DNA of 64,000 nucleotides from Cupriavidus respiraculi (GTDB lineage Bacteria > Pseudomonadota > Gammaproteobacteria > Burkholderiales > Burkholderiaceae). Under the pieces are notes generated by a model. It saw only the letters and a list, made by a program, of their open reading frames with translations. It did not search any database and was not told the origin of the DNA. Made by a program: the position numbers and the translations under genes. Each line of letters opens with the position of its first letter. The first letter of the stretch is position 1. This document shows, in pieces, positions 33,837-42,885 of this stretch. The stretch spans positions 62,001 to 126,000 of the forward strand of contig NZ_CAJZAH010000009.1 in assembly GCF_914271545.1 (NCBI RefSeq). The letters are read 5' to 3'.

Positions 33837-36620
33837 ATGACGATCGCTTCCCAAGATGCTCGGATGGTAAGCGCGGTTCAGCCGGTCTACCGGCGCTTGA
33901 CCGCGGGCACGACTTCCGACGACCTTTACACCGGATTGGCTCGCGCCTGCGCTTCGGTTGGAATCGAATGCCGGGATGTGCCCGCCGACGGGCGGTGGCA
34001 CCGAACTGATGTACTCGGCGACCATAAGGGCAAAGGCGACGGCTCCATCCGGCTGTTTCCGGATGGCACTGGCGGTACGGTTTGCAACTGGAAGGGCGAA
34101 ACCGAAACCTTCTTCGCCGATGCCGACCGCAACGTCCCAGCGGATCAGATCGCCGAGCGCAAGCGGCTCGCCGAGCGCGCTATGGCAGAGGTAGAAGCTG
34201 AGCGCGCCCGGAAGGCGGCTCATGCCGCCGAGGTGGCCGGAATTGTTGTTCGCGCCGCCACGGACGCGAATCCCGACCACCCGTACCTGATGCGGAAGGT
34301 TGTCGCGCCGTCGGGCAATCTGTATGAATTGGACGTCCAACGCCTTGCCGATCATCTTGGTTATTACCCCAAGTCCTGTGGGGAGCCTTTGGTCGGGCGG
34401 ATCCTGATCGCCCCGGTTTGCATCGATGACCGCTTGGCAACCCTGGAGATGATCGACGAGAACGGTCGGAAGTCGGCCTTGTATGGTGGCCCGAAGGCGG
34501 GCGGGTACTGGTGCGCCAGTCCTCTCCAAGTCCAAGAAGGCCCTGCCGTCGTCTTGATCAGTGAGGGCGTTGCAACTGCGATCTCTCTGCACGAGGCGAC
34601 CGGCCATCAAAGCGTGGCCGCGCTGTCCTGCGCCAACCTGGTCCGGGTGGCAGAGGCAGTGCGGGCCAAGTGCCCGAGCGCCAGGATCGTCGTCTGTGCC
34701 GACGTCGGCAACGGCTTGTCTGCTGCCGAACACGCCGCACGCGCGGTGCGCGGGCAGATTGCCACCCCTAACTTCGCTGGCAACGCGATGATCGAGGGCA
34801 AGCTCCCCACCGATTTCAACGATCTGCGTGCTTTGGAGGGGTTGGACGCAGTACGCGCCTCCCTCGAGACTGCGTTGGCTGGACAACCCGTCTTGTCCGT
34901 CAATGCCGACGTTGCGGAGCTGCAAGCCTATGGCGACGGGCGCTTTGAGGTGTCGGAGCGGGGCGTCTTCTACATCGGATCGGACCGAGATGGGAACGAA
35001 AAATCGCCGATGTTCTTGTGTTCCAAGCTCCGAATCATTGCCAAGACGCGCGACGCCAAGAGCGGGGCCTGGGGACGACTGCTGGAATGGCGCGATGACG
35101 ACGGGGTGACGCATCGCTGGGCGATGCCTATCGATATGTTGCAGGGCGATGGGGCTGAGGTCCGGCGTGAGCTGTCCAGCCTTGGGTTGACCATCGCGCC
35201 CACCAAGGCGGCGCGCGACATGCTGGCCTCCTACATCCAGGTATGGCGGGTCGAGAGCCGCGCGCGGTGCGTGGATCGGCTGGGCTGGCATGGGACTGTC
35301 TACGTCACCGCGGATGAATCGATCGGCGAGAACGGCGAGATCGTGGTGTTCCAGAACGCCCACTCTATCGAGCCCGCTCTGTCCCAGTCCGGCTCGGTCG
35401 AAAGCTGGCGTGAATCGGTCGGCGCTTTGGCGGCTGGCAACACTCGTATCGTGTTTGCCTTGTCCGCTGCCTTTGCTGGTCCCCTCGCGGAGGTAGCCGG
35501 GGAAGATTCCGGTGGCTTCCACTTTCGAGGGGGATCGTCGTCCGGAAAGTCCACGGCACTTAAAGTTGCTTCGTCTGTCTGGGGCGAGCCTTCGGCCTAC
35601 TGCCGCATGTGGCGGACCACCGCGAATGGCCTGGAAGGACTTGCGGGGCTGCACAACGATGGGCTGCTGATTCTGGATGAGCTGTCCCAGATCGACCCGA
35701 AGGAGGCGGGCGACGCCGCCTACCTCTTGGCTAATGGCCAAGGAAAAGTACGGGCCACCCGGTCGGGCGCTGCCCGTGCTGCGGCCCGCTGGCGCTTGCT
35801 GTTCTTGTCTGCCGGTGAGGAATCGTTGTGCGCGCTGATGGCTAGTGTGGGCAAGCGCGCGAACGCGGGTCAGGAGATTCGCCTTGCGGAGATCGAGGCT
35901 GACGCCGGTGCCGGAATGGGAACCTTCGAGCAGTTGCATAGCTACGGCACGCCAGCCGAACTGGCGGTCGCCTTTCAGGAAGCCACGAACCGCAACCATG
36001 GTGCCGTGGGGCTCGGTTGGTTGCAATACATTGTGGCCGACCGGCACGCGCTGTCGCGCTTGCTGCACGATGGAATGTCGGACTTCATGGCACAAGTTAT
36101 CCCTGCGGGTGCGGCGGGCCAAGTGTCCCGCGTCGCACGACGTTTCGCCTTGGTGGGCATTGCTGGGGAGTTGGCGTCGGACTATGGGTTGACGGGGTGG
36201 CACAAGGGGGAAGCGGTCCAGGCGTCGAAGGCTTGCTTCCGTGCGTGGCTGGATTCCTTCGGCGGTTCGGGCAACCGCGAAGATCGCGCCATCCTTGCCC
36301 AAGTCCGGGGCTTTTTTGAAGCACACGGCGCAAGTCGGTTCGAGGACGTGAATGCCGAGCGGGAATCCCGGGTTATCAACCGAGCTGGATTCCAACGTAC
36401 CAGCGCAAACGGCGGTCGCGAATTCCTGGTGCTGCCTGAGGCGTTCAAGCGGGAGGTGTGCCATGGGTTCGACAGCAAAGCCGTGACCCGTGTACTGCTC
36501 GGCTCCGGTTGGGTCATCCCTGGCGGCGATGGCAAGTCCACCCAGAAGCCCAGGCTGCCGGGAATGGGGCCGACCCGTTGCTATGTGTTCACGCAACGTA
36601 TGTGGGAATGGGAAGGGTAA
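33837..36620 (+). CDS. Toprim/DUF927 primase-helicase-like replication protein
   Basis: 927 residues. N-terminal part (about 1-230) resembles phage primase zinc-ribbon-less regions with LFPDGTGGTVCNWKGE; a Toprim domain follows (VVLISEGVATAIS near 236-248, IVVCADVGNG near 285); the C-terminal DUF927 ATPase has Walker A GGSSSGKSTALK near 565-576, Walker B LLILDELSQID near 610-620 and a sensor region RWRLLFLSAGEESL. The combination is that of replication proteins of P4-like satellites and integrative elements. The ATG at 33837 follows AAGGGGAAGG. Downstream lies a repeat array that could be its origin. Confidence 0.9.
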   Translation: MTIASQDARMVSAVQPVYRRLTAGTTSDDLYTGLARACASVGIECRDVPADGRWHRTDVLGDHKGKGDGSIRLFPDGTGGTVCNWKGETETFFADADRNVPADQIAERKRLAERAMAEVEAERARKAAHAAEVAGIVVRAATDANPDHPYLMRKVVAPSGNLYELDVQRLADHLGYYPKSCGEPLVGRILIAPVCIDDRLATLEMIDENGRKSALYGGPKAGGYWCASPLQVQEGPAVVLISEGVATAISLHEATGHQSVAALSCANLVRVAEAVRAKCPSARIVVCADVGNGLSAAEHAARAVRGQIATPNFAGNAMIEGKLPTDFNDLRALEGLDAVRASLETALAGQPVLSVNADVAELQAYGDGRFEVSERGVFYIGSDRDGNEKSPMFLCSKLRIIAKTRDAKSGAWGRLLEWRDDDGVTHRWAMPIDMLQGDGAEVRRELSSLGLTIAPTKAARDMLASYIQVWRVESRARCVDRLGWHGTVYVTADESIGENGEIVVFQNAHSIEPALSQSGSVESWRESVGALAAGNTRIVFALSAAFAGPLAEVAGEDSGGFHFRGGSSSGKSTALKVASSVWGEPSAYCRMWRTTANGLEGLAGLHNDGLLILDELSQIDPKEAGDAAYLLANGQGKVRATRSGAARAAARWRLLFLSAGEESLCALMASVGKRANAGQEIRLAEIEADAGAGMGTFEQLHSYGTPAELAVAFQEATNRNHGAVGLGWLQYIVADRHALSRLLHDGMSDFMAQVIPAGAAGQVSRVARRFALVGIAGELASDYGLTGWHKGEAVQASKACFRAWLDSFGGSGNREDRAILAQVRGFFEAHGASRFEDVNAERESRVINRAGFQRTSANGGREFLVLPEAFKREVCHGFDSKAVTRVLLGSGWVIPGGDGKSTQKPRLPGMGPTRCYVFTQRMWEWEG

Positions 36621-36652
36621 CGGGAGCTTCACAAGCTCGCCGGTCTGTCCAA

Positions 36653-36861
36653 GGGGACACGGTGGGATCGAGGGGACGCCAGTGGTGACGCAGGGATCAG
36701 CGTCCCCCGCAGCCTTTCACGAAGGGGGAAAAAGGGGACGGCGCCGTTCCCTAGGCGTTCTCCGGGGGTAGCCGCCCGTCCCCTGCGTCCCCTATCCTTG
36801 CTCCCTTCGTGGGACGCTGCACAACCGTGGCGGCGGATCGCCCCCTGCGTCCCCTTGTCCC
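36653..36861. repeat. GGGGAC/GTCCCC repeat array, candidate replication origin
   Basis: The 380-bp gap after the replication gene holds seven GGGGAC-type hexamers in about 200 bp: direct at 36653, 36672 and 36734, inverted (GTCCCC) at 36702, 36778, 36787 and 36849, plus shorter GGGAC/GTCCC copies near 36811 and 36857. The 14-mer CCCCTGCGTCCCCT occurs twice (36780-36793 and 36842-36855). Arrays like this next to a primase-helicase gene are what P4-type elements use as origin. No open reading frame of note is seen in the gap. Confidence 0.6.
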
Positions 36862-37000
36862 ACTGAAAGAATTCGTCTGTCAGGGAAGGCACCATGCAAG
36901 CCTACAGGTCGAACGATGTTCAGGCGCCGAGCAGATCATAGGCATCGGAATGCCGCCAAGCCGGACCAGACAGCGATGTTCTATGAAGCCATCGCGATGG

Positions 37001-37750
37001 CTAGAGCAAATCTAGCTCGTCCGCCATCTCCGGCGACGCGACCAGGACGCAAGGCAAGACGTCCCGGGCCGTGATCCGCTCGCGCAGTACTGCCACTTGG
37101 CCGGCGCGGCCGGGGTTCACTACGGCGTCCAAGCACGCGGCAGCGGCGTGAAAATCGCCCAGTTGTCGCAACAGTTCGGCGCGCCGCAACTGCACGTCTT
37201 CCGAGAGATTCTGTTGCGCTTCAAGAAGACGCAACAAGGCGACTTGGTTCGCCGGCTCCACCAATTCGCGGATCCGGCGAGAGATGTCGTCAGGCCAGTT
37301 TCCGTTACGGCGTCGGGCATGATTAAAGTGCCACCAGAGGTAGGTTCGCAGGACGCATTCGCGGTGCCGGGCTCCATCCGCAAGGGCCTCTAGGGCGAGA
37401 ATGTACCCGTCCGTATCGAGGGCCCGTCCGATCCCGTCTGGTTCTATATCAAGGTCCGCATTGACCGGAGCGGGACGCCGGCCACGCAGCAGCCGGGACA
37501 TCCATCGCCGACCGTGAACTAGGGGTTCCTCTTTGCGACCAATGGAACGGATGCGTGCATCATCCAACCAATAGACATGCCCGCAGCGATAGCACCGGCG
37601 CAGCGGCACCTCCGCTGACGGCCAGCCCGACGTGTAACCATCGGACCAGCGCACTTGCCAGAAGTCATTAACGCTGAGGTATTGGCGCACTCGCGTGCCA
37701 AGGTTACAGGCGGGGCAATTGAAGATGCTCGGTTCGCCTAGACGGGTCAT
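37001..37750 (-). CDS. island zinc-ribbon protein of unknown function
   Basis: 249 residues. CPACN (about 12-16) and CYRCGH (about 51-56) form a likely four-cysteine zinc ribbon. A basic stretch, RRWMSRLLRGRRP (near 81-93), follows, then a helical repeat-like C-terminus (ALADGARHRECVLRTYLWWH; LLRLLEAQQNLSEDVQLRRA; ELLRQLGDFHAAAACLDAVV) reminiscent of TPR helices. The ATG at 37750 follows GGAGATCGGG; the longer frame to 37876 runs through a tandem repeat and is not preferred. Unknown family. It is on the minus strand downstream of the restriction operon (168 bp from the YgjP-like gene). Confidence 0.75.
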   Translation of the reverse strand: MTRLGEPSIFNCPACNLGTRVRQYLSVNDFWQVRWSDGYTSGWPSAEVPLRRCYRCGHVYWLDDARIRSIGRKEEPLVHGRRWMSRLLRGRRPAPVNADLDIEPDGIGRALDTDGYILALEALADGARHRECVLRTYLWWHFNHARRRNGNWPDDISRRIRELVEPANQVALLRLLEAQQNLSEDVQLRRAELLRQLGDFHAAAACLDAVVNPGRAGQVAVLRERITARDVLPCVLVASPEMADELDLL

Positions 37751-37843
37751 CCCGATCTCCGCGTTGGAAACATCATGCAATCTACGCTCGGTCGTCCGGG
37801 TAGTGCTACTGGGTCGGGACAATTTTTCTGGCGTAGTCCTGCA

Positions 37844-37879
37844 GGTACGCAAGCGGGTACGCAAGTCGGTACGCATGCC
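37844..37879. repeat. three tandem 12-bp repeats upstream of the zinc-ribbon gene
   Basis: GGTACGCAAGCG, GGTACGCAAGTC and GGTACGCATGCC follow each other at 37844, 37856 and 37868. They lie 94-130 bp upstream of the zinc-ribbon gene start and 39 bp past the YgjP-like gene's stop. One helical-turn spacing suggests a protein-binding array, such as an operator or iteron. Confidence 0.65.
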
Positions 37880-37917
37880 AGCACACGTATGTCACTCCTG
37901 AATCTTCCGACGGAATT

Positions 37918-38640
37918 TCACCGTTTGCTATCCCAAGACTCGGCCGCCAACGGCAGCTCATTCAGCTCCGCGCGAGCGTCCCGCCAGCTCGGATAGTGTT
38001 TGTCCAGCAGGTCAATGAAACGCGAACTATGCGTCGGCTCGATCAGGTGCAGCATCTCATGCACCACGACGTACTCCAGCAGGTCCTTGGGCTTCTTGAC
38101 CAATTCGGTGTTCAAGCGGATCGTGCCGGTGCGGTGATTACAGCCGCCCCACTTTGTCTTCATACGCTGCAGAAAATAAGCGGATACCGACACCCCTAGC
38201 ACCGGCTGCCATTTCTCGATGAGCGCTGGAATCGTCTGGTGCAACAAGGCACGATGCCAATCGCGGACAACCGCCTCGCGTTCTTCCGGCGAACTACCAG
38301 GGCGAACTACCAAGGTGATGCGCCGATGATCCAGCTTTACTTGGGGCCTGGCCTCCAACTCCTCCACTGAAAGCAGGTAGCGCCGCCCCCAAAGATAATG
38401 GCTCTCCCGCTCCACATACTGTCGTGGCGTTTCCCTGGCTTGGGCCTGGAGCCTTGCCTGTTGGGCCCGAATCCATCCGAGCTTGGAGATGGCATAGGAG
38501 CGGGCTACTTCCAAGCGCGTGCTAAGCGGTGCCACAAGGGTGACGTGACCAGCAGGCGGATGCACGGAGAGGTGTACGTTCTTGACCACCTTGCGCGTTA
38601 CTTCGATGGTCAGCTCACCGAGCTGGATAATCTCGGTCAC
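37918..38640 (-). CDS. YgjP-like (DUF45, SprT-type) zinc metallopeptidase coupled to hsdR
   Basis: 240 residues. The N-terminal half ([37 protein letters not shown]) and the C-terminal catalytic part, with [19 protein letters not shown] and the zinc motif HEMLH at 194-198 plus H204, are those of YgjP/DUF45 metallopeptidases. The start is a GTG at 38640 that overlaps the hsdR stop (GTGA), so translation is coupled to the restriction subunit. The family is often found next to type I restriction genes; its job there is not settled, possibly removal or processing of protein bound to DNA (inference). Confidence 0.9.
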   Translation of the reverse strand: MTEIIQLGELTIEVTRKVVKNVHLSVHPPAGHVTLVAPLSTRLEVARSYAISKLGWIRAQQARLQAQARETPRQYVERESHYLWGRRYLLSVEELEARPQVKLDHRRITLVVRPGSSPEEREAVVRDWHRALLHQTIPALIEKWQPVLGVSVSAYFLQRMKTKWGGCNHRTGTIRLNTELVKKPKDLLEYVVVHEMLHLIEPTHSSRFIDLLDKHYPSWRDARAELNELPLAAESWDSKR

Positions 38641-41600
38641 AGATAACCTTGCTGGTTTTTGATGATCTCGAACATCGCTCTGGTCGCCGTACGGTCCCGT
38701 TTGAAGAGCGGGAACAGCGCGTTCAGCACCTGGGCACCGCGCGGGCCCTCGGCGTCCTCCTGCCAACCGGCGGGGGCGTGCTCGCGGATGGCCATGTCGA
38801 TCTGGAGGGCCAGTTCCGCTTTGCCGTCGTCATCGGCAGGGCAGTCAAAGTGCTCGGTGGCGATCGACGCCAGGTTGTTGAAGAGCACCGTGGCTTCCCG
38901 GTTGCCGTGCAAGACTGTCGGCACGTCAACTTGCGGCTGCTTCGCGGCGAGCTTGCGCACCAGTTCCTCGGCCTTGCGTAGGAATTCCTCATAGGCTTGT
39001 GCATCGTCCCGGCTTTGCTTGATCAGGTCGTCCAGCAGCTTAGACATGTGATCGTAAAACTTCGGATCCGTCAGATGGTCGCGGATGATGGTTTTGCGGA
39101 CGTTGTTGATGATGCCTTCGGCGATGGCATTCTTGGTCAGCTTGCCTTTCTCATTCAGCTTCCTGGCGATAGCGTCGTGGATGCCAGTCTCGATGATCAG
39201 TTCCGTCAGCGACAACTCACCCAACTCCCCCAGCTCGGTAGCTGTATCGGCGTGGATGTATGTGTTGATGAGGTGGCGCATGTCCGCCTCGTAGGGCTTG
39301 ATGTCAAGCTCCTCCCCCGAGTGCTTCTTAATGGCAGCACGGATATCGGTGTAGAACTCGACCTCATGCCGTAAGGCCATGGCTTCTGAATCGGTGTAGC
39401 CAGCTTCAGCCAGGTTTTGGGATACCTCGGCATAGGCCCGGGTAAACAAGGCTACCGCCTTATAGAACGACACCCGCAAAGGTTCGGTCTCGTTCAGCGC
39501 ATTGGGATTGGCCGCATCGCCGCAGAAGTAGTGTAAGTACTGCTCGACCTCTTGGGGCTGGGGCACGGGCTCGCACAGGTAGTGCAGGGCTTGCTGCGCG
39601 TCCTCCAGCTGCTTTCTGCCTTCTGCCAGCGCGTCCTTTAGGTGGACGTTATTCTCGCCGCCGTTGCCAGCGTCGATGTCCAGTTCGTCGGAGCTATAGA
39701 CGGCGATTGCTTGCTGCACGTCCCCGAACAGCTCCTTGTAGTCGACGATATGGCCGTAATCCTTGTCGTCGCCGTCCAGCCGGTTGGTGCGGCAGATTGC
39801 CTGGAACAGGTTGTGATCGCGAAGTTCGTTGTCGAGGTAGATGTAGGTGCAGCTGGGTGCGTCGAACCCAGTCAGCAGCTTGCTCACTACGATCAACAGC
39901 TTCAGGTTAGCCGGCTCATCCTTGAAGCGGCGCTTCACCTCATCCTCGTACTGCTTGGTCGTTTGGCCTTGCGCAAGCACATGCTTGGTGTACGTATCGA
40001 ACTTGAAGCGCTCGTCGCTGTTGGCGGACTCCCGTGAAATGGCGTTATGGTTGGGCTCAAAGGAGGTGACCAAGCCGCAGTACTTCCCAAACGGCGTAGT
40101 TTGGAACAGCTGGAAGTAATGGCAGGCGTCGTATATCGAAGCAGCCACCAAAATCGCCGTGCCACGGTCGTTGTTCAAACGCGGCTTCAGTGCGAAGTCC
40201 TGAATGATGTCGGCAATGATGCGCAACTTGCGCTCTGACGCGCTCATCAGCTCCTCCATCGTCGCCCAGCGCCGACGGAGGATGGACTTCTGGAAGTTGT
40301 TAAGGTGCTTGGTCTTCTGTTCGAACCACTTGTCGATGGCGGCTCGGGACCCTAGCCGCTGGGGCACGTCCCGGGCCTCATACTTAAGGTCCAGTACCAC
40401 CTTGTCGGCTACGGCTTGGTGGAACTTATAGGTGTGGATGTAGGTGCCAAACACGTCCCGCGTCATCTGCTTGTCCTTGCGCAGCAGCGGCGTGCCGGTG
40501 AAGCCGATAAAGATCGCCCCTTCTAACCAGCGCTTCATCTGCTTGTTCATACCACCGCCCTGGGTGCGATGGCATTCGTCAACAAAGACGTAGAAGCGCC
40601 CATGGACCTTGGGCGGCGCGCCTTTCAGATCGGTGGTGTCGAACTTATGGATCAGCGCGCAAAGCAGGCGCGGTGTGGTGGCACCCAGCTTCTCGATCAG
40701 CTCGGCCCGAGAGGTGATGCGCGGCGACGGACTGTCCTCGCCGATTACCCCGGCGTTACGCATGACGCCGACGATCTGCTTGTCCAGCTCATCGCGATCA
40801 GTGATGACGAAGATCCGAGCCGCCGGGTCATGTTCCAGCAGCCACTTAGCGATCAGGACCATCAGGATGCTCTTGCCGCTGCCCTGGGTGTGCCATATCA
40901 CACCCCCTTCGCGCTTGGCGACCCGCTCCTGCGCTGCCTTAACACCGTGGTACTGGTGCTGCCTCGGCACCTTCTTCTGGCCAGCGTCGAAGATGATGAA
41001 GTTACGAAGCAGGTCAAGCAGACGGGGCTTGTCACATAGCTGAGTCAGTGGCCGGTCGAGTAGGCTGCCCGATTTCAGCGTCATACCCGCAGCGGGCGGT
41101 GCCTCGTCCTTCCATTCCACAAAGAATTGCTCGGGCGTGCCAGTGGTGCCATAGCGCAGCCCTTGCGAATCGCTACCGGCAAGCACGAGCTGCACTGTGC
41201 TGAAGAAGCTCTTGTTGAAGATCTCTTCTTGATTGGTGATGAGCTGACGCACGCCGTCGGCTACCTCTACCGAGCTGCGCTTGAGCTCGAGCACGGCGAT
41301 CGCGACGCCGTTGATGTACAGCACGATATCCGGCCGGCGCTGGTGACCGCCCTTGAGCGTGACCTCTTCGGCCACGGCGAAGTGGTTGTTGTCCGGTGTA
41401 GTCCAGTCAATCAGGTGTACTTTGTCGTGAGGCTGACCGGCGGCCACCTGCACATCCACACCGTAGCGCAGCAACTGGTAGGTGCGTAGGTTGGCTTGGT
41501 ACAGGGTAATGCCTGTCGCATCGGCTGCCGTTTCCAGCTTTTGGAGCGCGGCGGCGATGTGAGCGTCGGAGTAGCCGCGCGCCAGGAGGTTGGCTCGGAG

Positions 41601-41747
41601 ATATTCGACCTCAATGGGGCGGTTGTTCTCCCGCTTATTCCATTCGCCCAGGTAGTCGTAGCCAAGGCAGTCCGGGCGCGACTTGTCCGTGAAGAGCGCG
41701 ACGATGCGGTTCTGGGTTTTTCGTTCGGAACGCGGCTGTTCAGGCAT
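38637..41747 (-). CDS. hsdR: type I restriction enzyme, HsdR (endonuclease and translocase) subunit
   Basis: 1036 residues, normal for HsdR. Nuclease motif [20 protein letters not shown] with D140, E154 and K156; superfamily 2 helicase motifs: [11 protein letters not shown] (Walker A 289-293), DECHRTQ (390-396), [13 protein letters not shown] and later TGFDAP with [10 protein letters not shown]. The C-terminal helical domain binds the methylase. With HsdM and HsdS it cuts DNA lacking the host methylation after ATP-driven translocation. All catalytic residues are intact. Its start overlaps the hsdS stop by 8 bases and its end overlaps the YgjP-like gene by 4. Confidence 0.97.
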   Translation of the reverse strand: MPEQPRSERKTQNRIVALFTDKSRPDCLGYDYLGEWNKRENNRPIEVEYLRANLLARGYSDAHIAAALQKLETAADATGITLYQANLRTYQLLRYGVDVQVAAGQPHDKVHLIDWTTPDNNHFAVAEEVTLKGGHQRRPDIVLYINGVAIAVLELKRSSVEVADGVRQLITNQEEIFNKSFFSTVQLVLAGSDSQGLRYGTTGTPEQFFVEWKDEAPPAAGMTLKSGSLLDRPLTQLCDKPRLLDLLRNFIIFDAGQKKVPRQHQYHGVKAAQERVAKREGGVIWHTQGSGKSILMVLIAKWLLEHDPAARIFVITDRDELDKQIVGVMRNAGVIGEDSPSPRITSRAELIEKLGATTPRLLCALIHKFDTTDLKGAPPKVHGRFYVFVDECHRTQGGGMNKQMKRWLEGAIFIGFTGTPLLRKDKQMTRDVFGTYIHTYKFHQAVADKVVLDLKYEARDVPQRLGSRAAIDKWFEQKTKHLNNFQKSILRRRWATMEELMSASERKLRIIADIIQDFALKPRLNNDRGTAILVAASIYDACHYFQLFQTTPFGKYCGLVTSFEPNHNAISRESANSDERFKFDTYTKHVLAQGQTTKQYEDEVKRRFKDEPANLKLLIVVSKLLTGFDAPSCTYIYLDNELRDHNLFQAICRTNRLDGDDKDYGHIVDYKELFGDVQQAIAVYSSDELDIDAGNGGENNVHLKDALAEGRKQLEDAQQALHYLCEPVPQPQEVEQYLHYFCGDAANPNALNETEPLRVSFYKAVALFTRAYAEVSQNLAEAGYTDSEAMALRHEVEFYTDIRAAIKKHSGEELDIKPYEADMRHLINTYIHADTATELGELGELSLTELIIETGIHDAIARKLNEKGKLTKNAIAEGIINNVRKTIIRDHLTDPKFYDHMSKLLDDLIKQSRDDAQAYEEFLRKAEELVRKLAAKQPQVDVPTVLHGNREATVLFNNLASIATEHFDCPADDDGKAELALQIDMAIREHAPAGWQEDAEGPRGAQVLNALFPLFKRDRTATRAMFEIIKNQQGYL

Positions 41748-42885
41748 GGACGGCCTCCGGGGCGAGCAGTCGAGTCTGGCCTGTCAGCAGTTCCTGCATC
41801 ATGGCTTGCTTCAAGGCACGGGTTTTGGCGAGACGGGCTTCGAGGGCGGCCAGTTCGGCGTCCATGTCGGAGAGGACGGCTGCGATTGCAATCTGTTCAG
41901 CTTTCGATTGTGGGACCAAAACTTCGTACTCGCATAATGGCCCTTTCCCGATCTCCAGAAACGTACTGCCGCCGCATAGGCTGATAAGGCCTTGCTTTTG
42001 CCGTTGCAACAAATAGTAAAGAAAATCGACATCCGTTTCGCCGAAGGGCACAAAGTTTTTGAACCCCTGGTTTGTAGTGACAGGTGCGGTATTGATCGCA
42101 CATTCCCCAATCGTAGCGCGCGACGTCATCACGACAGAATATGGCGGTATAAATTCGGCCGAGCTTGTCTTCAACCCGTGGTCCGTTATGCGCCTGCTGG
42201 TTTCACCTAAGTACTTTTTTCCTGCCAGAGCTGTTATGTCCGTAGGCGTACACCACGGAATGTCGCCACTCCATGCGGCGGCATCAGCTGTACTTGGAGT
42301 TCCACCGCTTCGTATATCTGCCATTTCTCCTAGACGCTTCGATTTCCACTCCTCCCGGAAACCCTGCAGGCGAGTTCGGCCAGTGAGAAGTTGTTGCATG
42401 GTTGCCTGCTTAAGGGCGCGCTTCTTGACGATTAGCCGGGTCAGCCCGTCGAGAAGCGCATCCACATCAGATAGCGCTTTGGCAATGGCTCGCTGTTCAT
42501 CGATGTCCGGCGGAACCGACACGACTTCTTCATGCAAGTCATTGCGGTTTACTCCGGGAACGCCACTTTTTCCACTAAAGGAATGAAAGTCGAATCTCTG
42601 CAGCAGGTAATAAACGAACTTCGGATGGTTGCCATGGAACTCGCTTACATATAGGGTCGTGTTCAACGGCCAAAAAGGTCGGTCAAGATAGAACAATTCG
42701 CCGATAGTTCCATATCGACCCGTAACGACACCGGGGGCCTCGACCATTGCTACGTGGTGGCAATCCGTAATTCCAGCCGAGCTAACAAGCGGAACACCTC
42801 CAGCTTTGCGAGCTCGATGCGGTAGGTCATAGCCGCGCTGGAATGTGACTACCTTGCCTAAAGGTAACGTATGCCAATTTGTCAT
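41740..42885 (-). CDS. hsdS: type I restriction enzyme, HsdS (specificity) subunit
   Basis: 381 residues with two target-recognition domains. The first begins [18 protein letters not shown] and ends in the conserved helix around [20 protein letters not shown] and [16 protein letters not shown]; the second begins [20 protein letters not shown] and ends in the parallel helix around [20 protein letters not shown] and [16 protein letters not shown]. The two repeats are nearly identical, as is normal. The recognised sequence cannot be read from the protein. The start codon shares one base with the hsdM stop (TAATG). Confidence 0.96.
   Translation of the reverse strand: MTNWHTLPLGKVVTFQRGYDLPHRARKAGGVPLVSSAGITDCHHVAMVEAPGVVTGRYGTIGELFYLDRPFWPLNTTLYVSEFHGNHPKFVYYLLQRFDFHSFSGKSGVPGVNRNDLHEEVVSVPPDIDEQRAIAKALSDVDALLDGLTRLIVKKRALKQATMQQLLTGRTRLQGFREEWKSKRLGEMADIRSGGTPSTADAAAWSGDIPWCTPTDITALAGKKYLGETSRRITDHGLKTSSAEFIPPYSVVMTSRATIGECAINTAPVTTNQGFKNFVPFGETDVDFLYYLLQRQKQGLISLCGGSTFLEIGKGPLCEYEVLVPQSKAEQIAIAAVLSDMDAELAALEARLAKTRALKQAMMQELLTGQTRLLAPEAVHA

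Noticed and set aside
33711-36632. 973-codon minus-strand frame opposite the Toprim/DUF927 gene
   Set aside because: The plus-strand protein has Toprim, Walker A and Walker B motifs and a good ribosome site; the antisense frame has none.
37751-37876. Extending the zinc-ribbon gene to an ATG at 37876
   Set aside because: The extension is encoded by the three 12-bp repeats and looks non-natural; the ATG at 37750 has a ribosome site.
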